64,000 nt of DNA from Porphyromonas circumdentaria (lineage in GTDB: Bacteria; Bacteroidota; Bacteroidia; Bacteroidales; Porphyromonadaceae), in assembly GCF_900167105.1 (NCBI RefSeq), contig NZ_FUXE01000003.1:105734-169733 (forward strand). The letters are read 5' to 3'. Position 1 is the first letter of the stretch. Every line of letters starts with the position of its first letter. Below are positions 1 through 8,788 of the stretch, piece by piece. The notes below the pieces were generated by a model. It searched no databases. It was not told where the DNA came from and saw only the letters and a list, made by a program, of their open reading frames with translations. Made by a program: the position numbers and the translations under genes.

Positions 1-91
1 TACAAATGTTCTCTCTGATGTTGCCTCCTCTTCTTTGAAAGAAAGTGGAGTCTACTGTTCCTTATAAACATTAGATTGATAGAAGTTATTT

Positions 92-1384
92 ATGAGTTAT
101 TTATTTACATCTGAATCTGTTTCAGAAGGGCACCCAGACAAAGTGTGCGATCAAATTTCGGATGCAGTAGTAGACTATCTTTTAGCTGCAGACCCCCACT
201 CAAAGGTAGCTTGTGAGTCTCTTGCAACTCGTGGGCAAGTTGTAGTTGCAGGGGAGGTAAGAAGTAATGCATTCGTCGATATTGATTCTGTAGTGCGCGA
301 TGTAGTACGTCGTATAGGATATACAAAGTCGAACTATGGATTTGATGCCGAGAGTTGCGGTGTTTTATCTGCTATTCACGATCAAAGTCAGGATATTAAC
401 CGAGGAGTAGATCGTACCTCTCCCGAGGAGCAGGGGGCGGGAGATCAAGGTATGATGTTTGGTTATGCTACCAATGAAACACCTGATTATATGCCTCTTC
501 CCGTAGCTCTTTCGCACTCTATTTTGAAAGAGTTGTCCAATATACGGAAGAGCACTCCCTCTTTGATGCCTTATTTGCGTCCTGATGCCAAGAGCCAAGT
601 AACAGTCGAGTATAGCGATGACCACAAACCCCTCAAGGTGCATACAATAGTCGTATCTACGCAACACGACGAATTTATTACGCCATCTACAGGCTCTTTT
701 GCTACTCAAGAAGAGGCCGACGAGGCGATGAGAAGCAAGATAGAGCAGGATATCCGCACCATTGTTTTGCCACGTATAGAGGCAATGTATGGAGAGCAAT
801 ATAAATCTCTCTTTGCCGATGGCTATCGTCTTTTTGTGAATCCGACTGGAAAATTTGTTATCGGAGGGCCTGCAGGAGATACAGGACTAACGGGACGCAA
901 GATTATAGTAGACACCTACGGGGGACGTAGTAGTCATGGGGGAGGAGCTTTCTCGGGTAAAGACCCTTCAAAGGTAGACCGTTCCGCAGCCTATGCTGCT
1001 CGCCATATCGCAAAGAACTTAGTCGCAGCAGGAGTGGCAGAAGAGGTGAAAGTACAAATTGCTTATGCTATCGGGGTGGCAGAGCCTGTTAGTGTCAATA
1101 TAGATACCAACGGAACTTCTCATGTATCCCTTCCCGATGGAGAAATTGCACAAAAGGTAGCAGAGATTTTTGACCTGCGCCCCTATGCTATCGAGCAACG
1201 ATTAGGTTTACGACAACCCATCTATCAAGAGACTGCTTCGTATGGACACTTTGGGCGTACGCCAGAGAAAGTAACCAAGCGATTTGACTATTTCCATAAC
1301 AAAACTGTAGAAGTAGAGGTGGAACTCTTTACTTGGGAAAAGCTCGACTATGTAGAGCGAGTGAAAGAGGCTTTTGGCTTATAA
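92..1384 (+). CDS. metK: S-adenosylmethionine synthase
   Basis: Makes S-adenosylmethionine from methionine and ATP in the cytosol, the methyl donor for most methylations. The 430-residue product has the family signatures: GHPDK near residues 13-17 (substrate-binding His and Asp), GAGDQG at 115-120, and the glycine-rich GGGAFSGKD near 284-292 that forms the phosphate loop. Length is somewhat above the usual 380-400, as in other Bacteroidota. The ATG at 92 is the first start upstream of the conserved N-terminus. The gene stands alone, with a strong hairpin terminator right after it and a convergent glycerate kinase beyond. No SAM riboswitch is recognisable in the short upstream stretch available (1-91). 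Identification is secure. Confidence 0.97.
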   Translation: MSYLFTSESVSEGHPDKVCDQISDAVVDYLLAADPHSKVACESLATRGQVVVAGEVRSNAFVDIDSVVRDVVRRIGYTKSNYGFDAESCGVLSAIHDQSQDINRGVDRTSPEEQGAGDQGMMFGYATNETPDYMPLPVALSHSILKELSNIRKSTPSLMPYLRPDAKSQVTVEYSDDHKPLKVHTIVVSTQHDEFITPSTGSFATQEEADEAMRSKIEQDIRTIVLPRIEAMYGEQYKSLFADGYRLFVNPTGKFVIGGPAGDTGLTGRKIIVDTYGGRSSHGGGAFSGKDPSKVDRSAAYAARHIAKNLVAAGVAEEVKVQIAYAIGVAEPVSVNIDTNGTSHVSLPDGEIAQKVAEIFDLRPYAIEQRLGLRQPIYQETASYGHFGRTPEKVTKRFDYFHNKTVEVEVELFTWEKLDYVERVKEAFGL

Positions 1385-1410
1385 TAGCCCCCTAATAGAG
1401 TATCAAAAAA

Positions 1411-1445
1411 GAACCTCTCCTATTGCGTTAGGGGAGGTTCTTTCG
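1411..1445. terminator. Bidirectional rho-independent terminator between metK and glycerate kinase
   Basis: A 10-bp stem (1411-1420 with 1431-1440, one G-T pair) and 10-nt loop. It is followed on the plus strand by TTTCGT and preceded by a run of six A, which becomes a U-run on the minus strand. It can end both convergent genes. Confidence 0.8.
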
Positions 1446-1474
1446 TATAAAGTGGTTTTGTGAAATAATCTCTT

Positions 1475-2638
1475 TTAATGCTTTTGGGTGGTGTTAAAAC
1501 TTAATAGACGGCATACTTGCTCTGCTGTACGTCGGAGATTATCTCGTGTGTAGATGGGATTTATCGCCTGCTTTAAGTCAACAGGAGAGGGAAGTATCGA
1601 AAAAACTCCGAGAAATCCAGCTCTGTTTAGTTCTTCTGTCGCTTCTATACTTCCCGCCAATAGTACCACGGGGATTTGCTGCTTCATACTTTCATAGAGT
1701 ACCCCCAAGGGAACCTTGCCCATGAGAGTTTGCCGATCGGCCTTTCCCTCACCCGTGAGAATTAAGTCGGCATCTTGTATCTTTTCCGAGAAGTGCAATG
1801 CATCTAATAGGAGATCTATACCTGGTTTAAGTTCTGCTTTGAGAAATGCCAGTAGTGCTCCACCCATTCCCCCTGCAGCACCAGCACCAGGAACCGAAGC
1901 AATATCCTTGCCGCTATATTGGCGTATTACCTTAACCAGATGTTGCATAGAAGCCTCTAATTGAGTTACCATATCTTGATTTGCTCCTTTCTGAGGGGCA
2001 AAGGCATGTGTAGCACCTTCTGGACCGCAGAAAGGATTGCGCACATCGCAAGCAACGGTAAAACGCGAATTACTTAGAGCTGAGTGTACCAAAGAACAGT
2101 CGATATGATAAACCTCAGAGAGCAAAGCTCCGCATAAAGGCGAGGAGCCTCCAACTTCTTTTCCCTCCCGATTATAGAACCGAAAGCCCAATGCTTGTAG
2201 CATTCCTAAACCTGCATCGTTGGTAGCACTTCCGCCAAGCCCGATGATAAACTTCCGACATCCTTGCGTCAAGGCGTCTTTAATCAGCTCTCCTGTGCCG
2301 AAAGAAGTCGTTTGCATCGGGTTTCTTCTCCCCTCAGGCACTAAGGGAAGCCCACTGATACTTGCCATTTCGATGAAAGCTGTCTCTCCATCTCCCGATA
2401 TACCATAAGACGTTTCTTGCAGTTCCATTAAAGGAGAGTAAGCTTTCAAAACGATACGTTGCCCGTGAGTAGCGGTTATGAGTACATCTTGCATACCTTC
2501 ACCCCCATCGGCAATGGGCATTACAACGATTTCTGCGTTCGGTAGGAAGTTACGAACGCCCGCTGCCACCGCCTCTCCTGCATCTATGGAAGAGAGACAA
2601 CCCTTGAAAGAGTCAATAGCTATAACCACTTTCTTCAT
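1475..2638 (-). CDS. Glycerate kinase, GarK/GlxK family
   Basis: Phosphorylates D-glycerate with ATP, feeding it into lower glycolysis; cytosolic. The 387-residue sequence begins with the family's MKKVVIAIDSFKG signature, has ADGGEG near residues 43-48, glycine-rich GLGGSATNDAG in the middle, and LTGEGKADRQT toward the C-terminus. Length matches family 1 glycerate kinases (about 375-390). It is transcribed toward metK and shares a terminator with it. The gene upstream on the same strand (PAP2 phosphatase) ends 110 bases away, so read-through from the Bat operon is possible but not shown. Whether the product is 2- or 3-phosphoglycerate cannot be read from sequence. Confidence 0.92.
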   Translation of the reverse strand: MKKVVIAIDSFKGCLSSIDAGEAVAAGVRNFLPNAEIVVMPIADGGEGMQDVLITATHGQRIVLKAYSPLMELQETSYGISGDGETAFIEMASISGLPLVPEGRRNPMQTTSFGTGELIKDALTQGCRKFIIGLGGSATNDAGLGMLQALGFRFYNREGKEVGGSSPLCGALLSEVYHIDCSLVHSALSNSRFTVACDVRNPFCGPEGATHAFAPQKGANQDMVTQLEASMQHLVKVIRQYSGKDIASVPGAGAAGGMGGALLAFLKAELKPGIDLLLDALHFSEKIQDADLILTGEGKADRQTLMGKVPLGVLYESMKQQIPVVLLAGSIEATEELNRAGFLGVFSILPSPVDLKQAINPIYTRDNLRRTAEQVCRLLSFNTTQKH

Positions 2639-2748
2639 ACCATTTCTAATTATTTATGGCAGATAGCCGAGAAAGCAACAATGCTGCAAGTGATAAAGCA
2701 GACTCTTAATGTAATAAAGAGGGAGCTGCATTCACAATTTTATCCTCC

Positions 2749-3456
2749 TCACCCATAATACCCAATCCGAATAAGTGCCTTGCTCATCTCCAATGAAAAG
2801 GCGACCATAAAAAATAGGTACCCCAATACAATGGTGCGCCAAACAGCAATGTTATTTTGAAAAACTTTGTGGGGTAGACTTGCCTTTGACTTGCCCAAAA
2901 CTTTAGAGCGAGAGAAGATATAAAGACGATAAAAGAGATAGCCCAATAGCAGGCCGATTATAGCCCCTGGTATAATGTCCGATAGGAAGTGAACTCCTAA
3001 ATAAACACGACTGTAAGCCACCAATGTTGCCAATAGGAATACTATAAGCGTGTACCATCTATCCCTAAAAGAAAGTGCCGTAAATAGCGCAATAGCAAAG
3101 AAATTGGCGGCGTGCCCCGACACAAAGCTGAATCCCCATCCTAAATCTTTATAAACATTCATAACAGCCTCTTTTGTGTAAGGATGATAGGCTGGACGAA
3201 GACGCCCAAATAGAGGCTTGATAAAGGAGGAGACCATTTGGTCACAAACTATGTGCATCAATACCGCAACAATAATGAATAAAATAGCTTCTTTGGGAGA
3301 TCGCTTATAGAATACCCACAATATGAGTGCTATAACCACCGCTGTCCATGTCCATCGAGCAGAAATGAGGTACATGAAGGCATCCAAAAAAGGAGTGTGA
3401 AAGTTGTTTAGGGACAAAAAGAGTTCTCTTTCCCACAAGATTAATTGATCCAACAT
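2749..3456 (-). CDS. PAP2-family membrane phosphatase
   Basis: A membrane phosphatase of the PAP2 superfamily, acting on lipid phosphates such as phosphatidate, undecaprenyl diphosphate or lipid A phosphates. The three motifs are intact: K-x6-RP (K80 to P88), SGH at 113-115 and SR-x5-H ending at H156 (numbered from the start used here). Several hydrophobic segments run between and after them. An open frame extends to 3528 but overlaps batE by 65 bases. The ATG at 3456 lies 7 bases after the batE stop and begins directly with the amphipathic N-terminus, so I chose it. It is the last gene of the Bat operon by position. The substrate is unknown; P. gingivalis uses PAP2 enzymes as lipid A phosphatases, but that role here is only a possibility. 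Confidence 0.88.
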   Translation of the reverse strand: MLDQLILWERELFLSLNNFHTPFLDAFMYLISARWTWTAVVIALILWVFYKRSPKEAILFIIVAVLMHIVCDQMVSSFIKPLFGRLRPAYHPYTKEAVMNVYKDLGWGFSFVSGHAANFFAIALFTALSFRDRWYTLIVFLLATLVAYSRVYLGVHFLSDIIPGAIIGLLLGYLFYRLYIFSRSKVLGKSKASLPHKVFQNNIAVWRTIVLGYLFFMVAFSLEMSKALIRIGYYG

Positions 3457-3463
3457 ATAGAAA

Positions 3464-4246
3464 CTATTTAATGGTAAAAGGATAAACCGTTTCGATAGAC
3501 GCTCTTTTAAGCCATCCCAATTTATCATCGGGCAGTAGTATAGCTATCCACTTTTGGTCAGAAGAAGTATCTACAATATTTATTTTAGTTCCCTCATAAA
3601 GGGTATTCAACAAGGGGCTTTCTTCATTCGGAGAAGTTTTTACAGCCACCTTCCCCTCTAATACAATTGCCTCATAAGGGTCTTTATACTGCTTGTATAT
3701 AGTATACAGCAAAGTCTGAGCAGTAATAAAAAGGCATAAAGAGACAAGTGCTGTATAGAATCCGATTTGTCGATGGAGGCGTTGGGGAGCTAATAGGAAA
3801 AAAGCTCCGCCCGCCAAACACAAAGTCGCAAGAAGGAAAGATAGTATGATGAATAATTGTACCGGAAAGACTTGAAATATATTGTCCCTTATGGACTGGA
3901 GGTAGGGAGTGGAGTAGTCTATAGATTTTACGACTTGGTTATTGGCTACTTTCAGGCTATGCCTTGTCTCTTTGTTTTGGGGAGCAATCCGTACTGCTCT
4001 TTCGTAGTTAAGTATGGCACGTCCCAGCTCTCCTTGGCGATAATACGTATTGGCAATGTTGTAAAAAAGAGTGGCATCACTTATCGATGGCTCGCTCGAA
4101 AGGATCTTTTTATAGCACTCCATAGCCAAAGTATACTCTTTGTTATCGTAATGCTGCTGTGCCTTTTGCATTAAATTTTCCGTTCCCTTTACTCCGTAAA
4201 AAGGCAAGAAAAAAAGAAGGGCAGTAATTAAAAAGGTCTGTTTCAT
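3464..4246 (-). CDS. batE: BatE, TPR and SH3-like membrane protein
   Basis: Last Bat protein of the aerotolerance operon. The 260 residues show a signal peptide (about 1-21), TPR repeats (about 25-105, with the repeated Y/N..A pattern), two membrane segments (about 125-175) and a C-terminal SH3-like domain with the motif VKTSPNEES...LYEGTKINI...LGWLKR. This TPR-TM-TM-SH3 order is the usual BatE architecture. Its start overlaps the batD stop by 4 bases, so the two are translationally coupled. In the family Bat proteins are linked to oxidative-stress tolerance in Bacteroides and Leptospira, but the molecular mechanism is not settled. Confidence 0.9.
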   Translation of the reverse strand: MKQTFLITALLFFLPFYGVKGTENLMQKAQQHYDNKEYTLAMECYKKILSSEPSISDATLFYNIANTYYRQGELGRAILNYERAVRIAPQNKETRHSLKVANNQVVKSIDYSTPYLQSIRDNIFQVFPVQLFIILSFLLATLCLAGGAFFLLAPQRLHRQIGFYTALVSLCLFITAQTLLYTIYKQYKDPYEAIVLEGKVAVKTSPNEESPLLNTLYEGTKINIVDTSSDQKWIAILLPDDKLGWLKRASIETVYPFTIK

Positions 4247-5997
4247 TTCTTTGACTCTATGGTTTCTATCACAGTCTTCGTACGCTCAAGTAGCGAAGAG
4301 GGTGAGAGGTCTATCCCTGTGGGAGCATAGCGACTGTATTCCACCTGTTGTATAACCTCTAAAAATTCTTCAATAACCTCTTCGGAACAATTGGTCGCCT
4401 TAAGCTTCTCTCGGATGTTTATGGTACTCAAATGACTGGTGGGGATCTGAAATTTGTCGGAGAGATAGGTGTGTACGCTCGATAATAAAGAAGCATAGAA
4501 GCTACTATTCTCTTCTTTTCCTATCTCTTTTTCCAAGTTTCTCAGGCGTTGCATCGTACTTTTTGCAGCTTTTCTACATTTTGTGCCTGCGACGTCTTCA
4601 AGCGATTTACGATACCGCTTGTAGCCCCAACCCCCTATAAAAGCTATGGAGAGTGGTATCAAATAGAAAAGCCAGTAGAATGGAGAGTAGAGAAATTGTG
4701 TCAAGCTCTTATTGTAAAAAGGCTTCTTCTGGAGAGGAGCAATATCTTTTTCCAAAGAGAGAGAGAGAGAGCTTTCTTTTTCTTCGTAGGCAAGGGCAGA
4801 GCCTTTTTTCACGGAAAAAGATATTTCTTGGGTTTGTTCTGTAACATATCTCTTTTTCGCAGGGTCAAAATAAACCAATGAAAGGGATGGGATAGAGTAG
4901 TTACCCGTATTACGAGGGTTTATTTGGTACTCTATAACTCTTTGCCCTTTTATTCCATCAGTTGAGGCCGCAATATCGTACTGAGAAGATTGGTCTAAGA
5001 TTTCAAAACTTTCGGGGAGCTTTAGCGTAGGAGGGGTTAATAGCTTCAAATTACCTTTTCCCGCTATTGTTACTCTCATTCTAAAGGGTTCATCTGTTTT
5101 TACCTTATCTCCATCGGGAAGTTCTGCTTTGATAGAGAAAGAGCCAACACCTCCACCAAAGTTTTCTGGTGTAGGTTGTGGTAAATCAAGTACCTTGATT
5201 TTGACCTTTGGAGTTAACATCTTCTTACGGTCGGTAGGGGTAGAGGAGGTATCAAAGAACTCATCTTCGTTTTCAATACTCTTTTCTAAAGCTACTATCA
5301 AATTTATCTCTCCCTCTGGAATGGTTAGCTCGCCTGAACGTTGAGGCATAATCACAGACTGTCTAATGATAGCTGTATAGTAGTTTTGACCATTATAATG
5401 CTCCATAGCAAGTTGGCTTTGAAGTGGAGTTTTTATCTCTTCCTCTACAAAACCATCATACTCGGGAAACTTAGACTGCTCAAACTCAAAGCGATTGCTT
5501 CGAGCATATATTTTATAAGAAACCAATATGCCCTCTTGTAGATAAACTGTTGTATGGCCAGGAATAGTTCTAATAAAAAAAGAAGATGAGGAGCGGGACT
5601 GCTTCTTTAACTCCTTCTCTTGAGGTAAGACTTTAATAAAAAGGGGAGAGGTTTTATAGACTTTCCCTTTTGCCTGTACTTGTGCGCTACCTATATGAAT
5701 AGTGCCGACTTTCTCTGCAAGATAGGTGCCTGTATAGATGGTAGAGGGTTTGCCATTGAACTCTCTCTCTGTCATTGCTTTTGACGGAGGGTATAGAGTG
5801 GACACTCCCTCGACTTCTGGATCTTTGAAGTTACTCCCTTTAGCATTGGTTAGTACGAATCGTACGGTTATCTTATCAGAGAGGGTTACACTGTTTGGAG
5901 CCTCTATTTTGAAAGCTATTTGCCCCCAAGAAAAAGAGGGCAAGGAGTGTAAGAGAAACATAGAGAAGAGTACGATAAGGAGTATTTGTAATCTCAT
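4243..5997 (-). CDS. batD: BatD, protein of the aerotolerance operon
   Basis: A large exported protein with a signal peptide or anchor (MRLQILLIVLFSMFLL), tandem Ig-like beta domains (residues about 30-420, with the BatD-typical VTLSDKITVRFVLTNAKG start), one membrane segment near 440-465 and a cytoplasmic tail. About 584 residues from the ATG at 5997. Other in-frame starts are an ATG at 6051 and a TTG at 6096. The TTG would overlap batC and make the junction as tight as the others in the operon, but both alternatives put a long hydrophilic stretch before the signal peptide, so I prefer 5997 with moderate certainty. Overlaps batE by 4 bases. Probably works with the VWA proteins BatA and BatB at the inner membrane. 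Confidence 0.88.
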   Translation of the reverse strand: MRLQILLIVLFSMFLLHSLPSFSWGQIAFKIEAPNSVTLSDKITVRFVLTNAKGSNFKDPEVEGVSTLYPPSKAMTEREFNGKPSTIYTGTYLAEKVGTIHIGSAQVQAKGKVYKTSPLFIKVLPQEKELKKQSRSSSSFFIRTIPGHTTVYLQEGILVSYKIYARSNRFEFEQSKFPEYDGFVEEEIKTPLQSQLAMEHYNGQNYYTAIIRQSVIMPQRSGELTIPEGEINLIVALEKSIENEDEFFDTSSTPTDRKKMLTPKVKIKVLDLPQPTPENFGGGVGSFSIKAELPDGDKVKTDEPFRMRVTIAGKGNLKLLTPPTLKLPESFEILDQSSQYDIAASTDGIKGQRVIEYQINPRNTGNYSIPSLSLVYFDPAKKRYVTEQTQEISFSVKKGSALAYEEKESSLSLSLEKDIAPLQKKPFYNKSLTQFLYSPFYWLFYLIPLSIAFIGGWGYKRYRKSLEDVAGTKCRKAAKSTMQRLRNLEKEIGKEENSSFYASLLSSVHTYLSDKFQIPTSHLSTINIREKLKATNCSEEVIEEFLEVIQQVEYSRYAPTGIDLSPSSLLERTKTVIETIESKK

Positions 5998-6089
5998 CTT
6001 TTTACAAACGGACGGAGAGGTAAAAACATACATAACAGACTTTTTACTCATACTATACTTGAAGCTTTTTCCCAACGAGGTAAAAAATA

Positions 6090-6776
6090 TCACCAACGCT
6101 TTTTATCCTTATCGTCTTCTGATTCTTGCTGAGAGCGTTGAAGTTCTTCATATTTCCGGCGCGTATTCTCCTCGTCACTTTGGTACGAATCTAATATTTT
6201 CTTCGCGGTTTCAGCATCTATTGTCTCTCTTTTCTTGGGTTTTTCTTCGGAGTTTTTCTTTTCTTCTTGCTTGTTTTTCTGCTCACTATTAGACTGATTA
6301 CTGGATTGCAAAACATCGTTTTGGGTGCTTTGCGACTGATTTTTCGGTAGCTGTTTAAGAGCTAAAGTAAGATTGTAACGTGTCTCGTTATCGGTAGGAT
6401 TTAATCGAAGGGATTGTTTGTAGCTCTCTACCGCTGGGGCATATTGTTTGAGTTTTAATTGAGCATTACCAATGTTGTGGAATAACTGAGAGGTTTCCAG
6501 TTGACTTTCAATATTTTTAGGATTAATGGATCCATATACTTCCAAAGCATCTTTATATTTTCCCTGTTCATATAGAGCATTACCCAATCCGTATCGAATA
6601 GCGACTTCGGAAGAATCTTGTATAAAGGCCTTTCGAAAAAAACTCTCTGCTTGTGCATATTCCTTTCTTTCCATAGCCTTATACCCTTTTCTAAGAAGTA
6701 TACGAGAGGTCTCTTGTCCATGGAGGAGAAAAGGAACAAGCAAAAGAATTACTAAGAAGAACGATTTAATATGCAT
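6090..6776 (-). CDS. batC: BatC, TPR protein of the aerotolerance operon
   Basis: A 228-residue exported TPR protein: signal peptide MHIKSFFLVILLLVPFLLHG (1-20), at least three TPR units between about 22 and 135, then a low-complexity charged tail rich in Q, N, S, E and K (about 140-228) ending in KKRW. That architecture is typical of BatC. The start codon overlaps the last base of batB, so translation is probably coupled. TPR units suggest a scaffold role in a periplasmic complex with BatA/BatB; this is inference from the family. Confidence 0.87.
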   Translation of the reverse strand: MHIKSFFLVILLLVPFLLHGQETSRILLRKGYKAMERKEYAQAESFFRKAFIQDSSEVAIRYGLGNALYEQGKYKDALEVYGSINPKNIESQLETSQLFHNIGNAQLKLKQYAPAVESYKQSLRLNPTDNETRYNLTLALKQLPKNQSQSTQNDVLQSSNQSNSEQKNKQEEKKNSEEKPKKRETIDAETAKKILDSYQSDEENTRRKYEELQRSQQESEDDKDKKRW

Positions 6777-7792
6777 CAGTTAAATAACTTGATTCGTCCA
6801 AAGAAACGATTTTTACGAGGTAATATAACCTCCATAATAACCAAGAAGAGTAGGGCGGCAAAAGCAAACCACCCGAAAAGTTCGTGTTTGTTTTCTGTAT
6901 AATTCGTAACCACTGCTTGAGGTAGTTTCTTAAGCTCTTCGTGTATTTTCGACGCAAGTGCCGAAGCATTACTACCCTGTACAAAAGCTCCCTCTCCTGC
7001 GGTTGCTAACTCTTGACACATTTTGAAGTTTGCTTTTGTTATTACCTGTTCTCCCGTTTCATCCAGTATGTATTCATTGGCTTTAGGGAGGGGGATGGAA
7101 GCCCCTTCAGACGATCCTATGGCTGATACATATACTTTTATTCCCTGAGATGCTGCCTTTTGAGCCATTTCAAGAGCATTAGTATCATGAGTTTCTCCAT
7201 CTGTAAGGATAATAATAGCTTTACCAACATCTTTGCGACTTGAGAAAGAGGGTATTGCTATATCTATAGCGGAGCCTATGGCGGTACCTTGATTGGAGAT
7301 TATTTCTGTATCTGCATCTTGAATGAAAGATTTGATCATGCTCAAATCAGAGGTCAGAGGGAGTTGAGTATATGCCGAGCCCGCAAAAACAATCAATCCT
7401 ATTTTGCTTTTATTTAGTTTGTCGGCAAGTTTTACACAACTTGTTTTGGCAAAAGAGAGACGATTGGGGGCAATATCTTCTGCAAGCATAGAGTTTGATA
7501 TGTCGAGAGCAATAATCGCTTCTATACCTCTTTCCTCTAAAGGCTTTTCACTCTTCTCTATCTGTTGCGGACGAGCCAACATCATGATTGTGGAGGTTAT
7601 GGAGAGCAACAATAATAGGTGGCGTACCCATATCCTTTTAACAGAAGCGTCTGGCTTAACAAGAGCCCAAAAGGCTCTCTCGGCATAGCGTTGTTGCTGC
7701 CTCTTACGGATATATTTATCCATAACCTCAACTCCCAAAAGAAGTAGAAAGAGCAGCAAAAGCCAAAGATATTCTGGAGCAGCGAAGTACAT
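6776..7792 (-). CDS. batB: BatB, VWA-domain membrane protein
   Basis: Von Willebrand factor A protein of the Bat operon, 338 residues. Two N-terminal membrane segments (about 8-22 and 57-75) precede a VWA domain whose metal site DISNS lies at 97-101, with the later LPLTSD and ILTDGETHD elements also present. A third membrane segment sits near 310-330. The DxSxS motif is intact, so the site should bind Mg2+ or Mn2+. It is 18 bases downstream of batA and overlaps batC by one base. Similar to BatA but with a shorter loop after the MIDAS motif. Works at the inner membrane, probably with the MoxR ATPase encoded at the head of the operon. Confidence 0.92.
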   Translation of the reverse strand: MYFAAPEYLWLLLLFLLLLGVEVMDKYIRKRQQQRYAERAFWALVKPDASVKRIWVRHLLLLLSITSTIMMLARPQQIEKSEKPLEERGIEAIIALDISNSMLAEDIAPNRLSFAKTSCVKLADKLNKSKIGLIVFAGSAYTQLPLTSDLSMIKSFIQDADTEIISNQGTAIGSAIDIAIPSFSSRKDVGKAIIILTDGETHDTNALEMAQKAASQGIKVYVSAIGSSEGASIPLPKANEYILDETGEQVITKANFKMCQELATAGEGAFVQGSNASALASKIHEELKKLPQAVVTNYTENKHELFGWFAFAALLFLVIMEVILPRKNRFFGRIKLFN

Positions 7793-7810
7793 ACTTTATT
7801 ACAACAGAGA

Positions 7811-8788
7811 TTATGGATTAATTCTTAAAAGCGTATTGCGCAGTACAAGTGAGATTATAAGGGTTATGAGAGCCAGTATACCCCAGATTTGATATAGCTC
7901 CTCATAAGCTTTGAAATTCATTGTCATCAACCGACTTTTTTCGAGACGATCAATCTCTTTATAGATATTCTCAAGCCCCTCGTTATCCTGAGCTCTAAAA
8001 AAGTTTCCTCCTGTGATTTCTGCAATCTCTTTGAGAGAATTTTCATCAATATCGACTTTTACATAGTCGGTGACGACGCCAAAGTTCGTTTGTCGAGGAT
8101 AGGGAGCTTCTCCTTTTGTCCCGACAGCAACGGTGTATATACGTATACCCAAAGTTTTAGCAATCGATGCTGCCATTTGAGGTGCAATCCCTCCTCGGTT
8201 ATTCGTTCCATCTGTAAGAAGAACTATAATTTGACTTTTTGTGGGGCTTGCTTTGAGGCGATTACAAGCTGTGGATATCCCCAATCCTATTGCCGTACCA
8301 TCCTCTAATATCCCCATGCGTACACTTTCTAACCTTTTCAATAGGGTTGCATGATCCGTAGTAAGAGGGCATTGAGTAAAACTCTCCCCCGCAAATACGA
8401 CCAATCCTATATTGTCGTTGGGACGATTGGCAATGAATTTTTTGGCCACCTCTATGGCTGCCGTAAATCGATTCGGTTGCAAATCCATTGCAAGCATACT
8501 GCCAGATGCATCTATAGAGAGAACTATATCTATCCCCTCTATGGAGTCTTTTTGCCAATTATTCGTGTTTTGTGGACGAGCAAAGGCTATAACCAAAAAT
8601 AGTAAAGCAAGCATGTTGAGAGCAAAAGGGAGATGTCTTAAATAGGAAATCAAACCTCCTCCCTCCAATCTGTAATATGCCGATAGTCTTAAACTGGGGT
8701 ACCGCTTTTTATGAGTTAAAACATAAAAAAGGATGAGTACAGGTATAAGAAGGAGTAACCATAGTAAACGTGGATAGAGAAAGTTCAT
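7811..8788 (-). CDS. batA: BatA, VWA-domain membrane protein
   Basis: Von Willebrand factor A protein, 325 residues, with two membrane segments in the first 72 residues, MIDAS motif DASGS at 93-97, downstream CPLTTDH and LLTDGTNNRGG elements, and a C-terminal membrane anchor (about 300-320). The domain order matches BatA. The start overlaps the stop of the preceding operon gene by 4 bases (ATGA). BatA and BatB are thought to act as a pair, served by the MoxR AAA ATPase; that is family knowledge, and the substrate is unknown. Confidence 0.92.
   Translation of the reverse strand: MNFLYPRLLWLLLLIPVLILFYVLTHKKRYPSLRLSAYYRLEGGGLISYLRHLPFALNMLALLFLVIAFARPQNTNNWQKDSIEGIDIVLSIDASGSMLAMDLQPNRFTAAIEVAKKFIANRPNDNIGLVVFAGESFTQCPLTTDHATLLKRLESVRMGILEDGTAIGLGISTACNRLKASPTKSQIIVLLTDGTNNRGGIAPQMAASIAKTLGIRIYTVAVGTKGEAPYPRQTNFGVVTDYVKVDIDENSLKEIAEITGGNFFRAQDNEGLENIYKEIDRLEKSRLMTMNFKAYEELYQIWGILALITLIISLVLRNTLLRINP

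Noticed and set aside
3457..3528. Upstream start for the PAP2 phosphatase
   Set aside because: It would overlap batE by 65 bases and add a hydrophilic stretch before the first membrane segment; the ATG at 3456 is better placed.
5738..6292. A 184-codon plus-strand frame across batD and batC
   Set aside because: It lies antisense to two well-supported genes and has no recognisable product.
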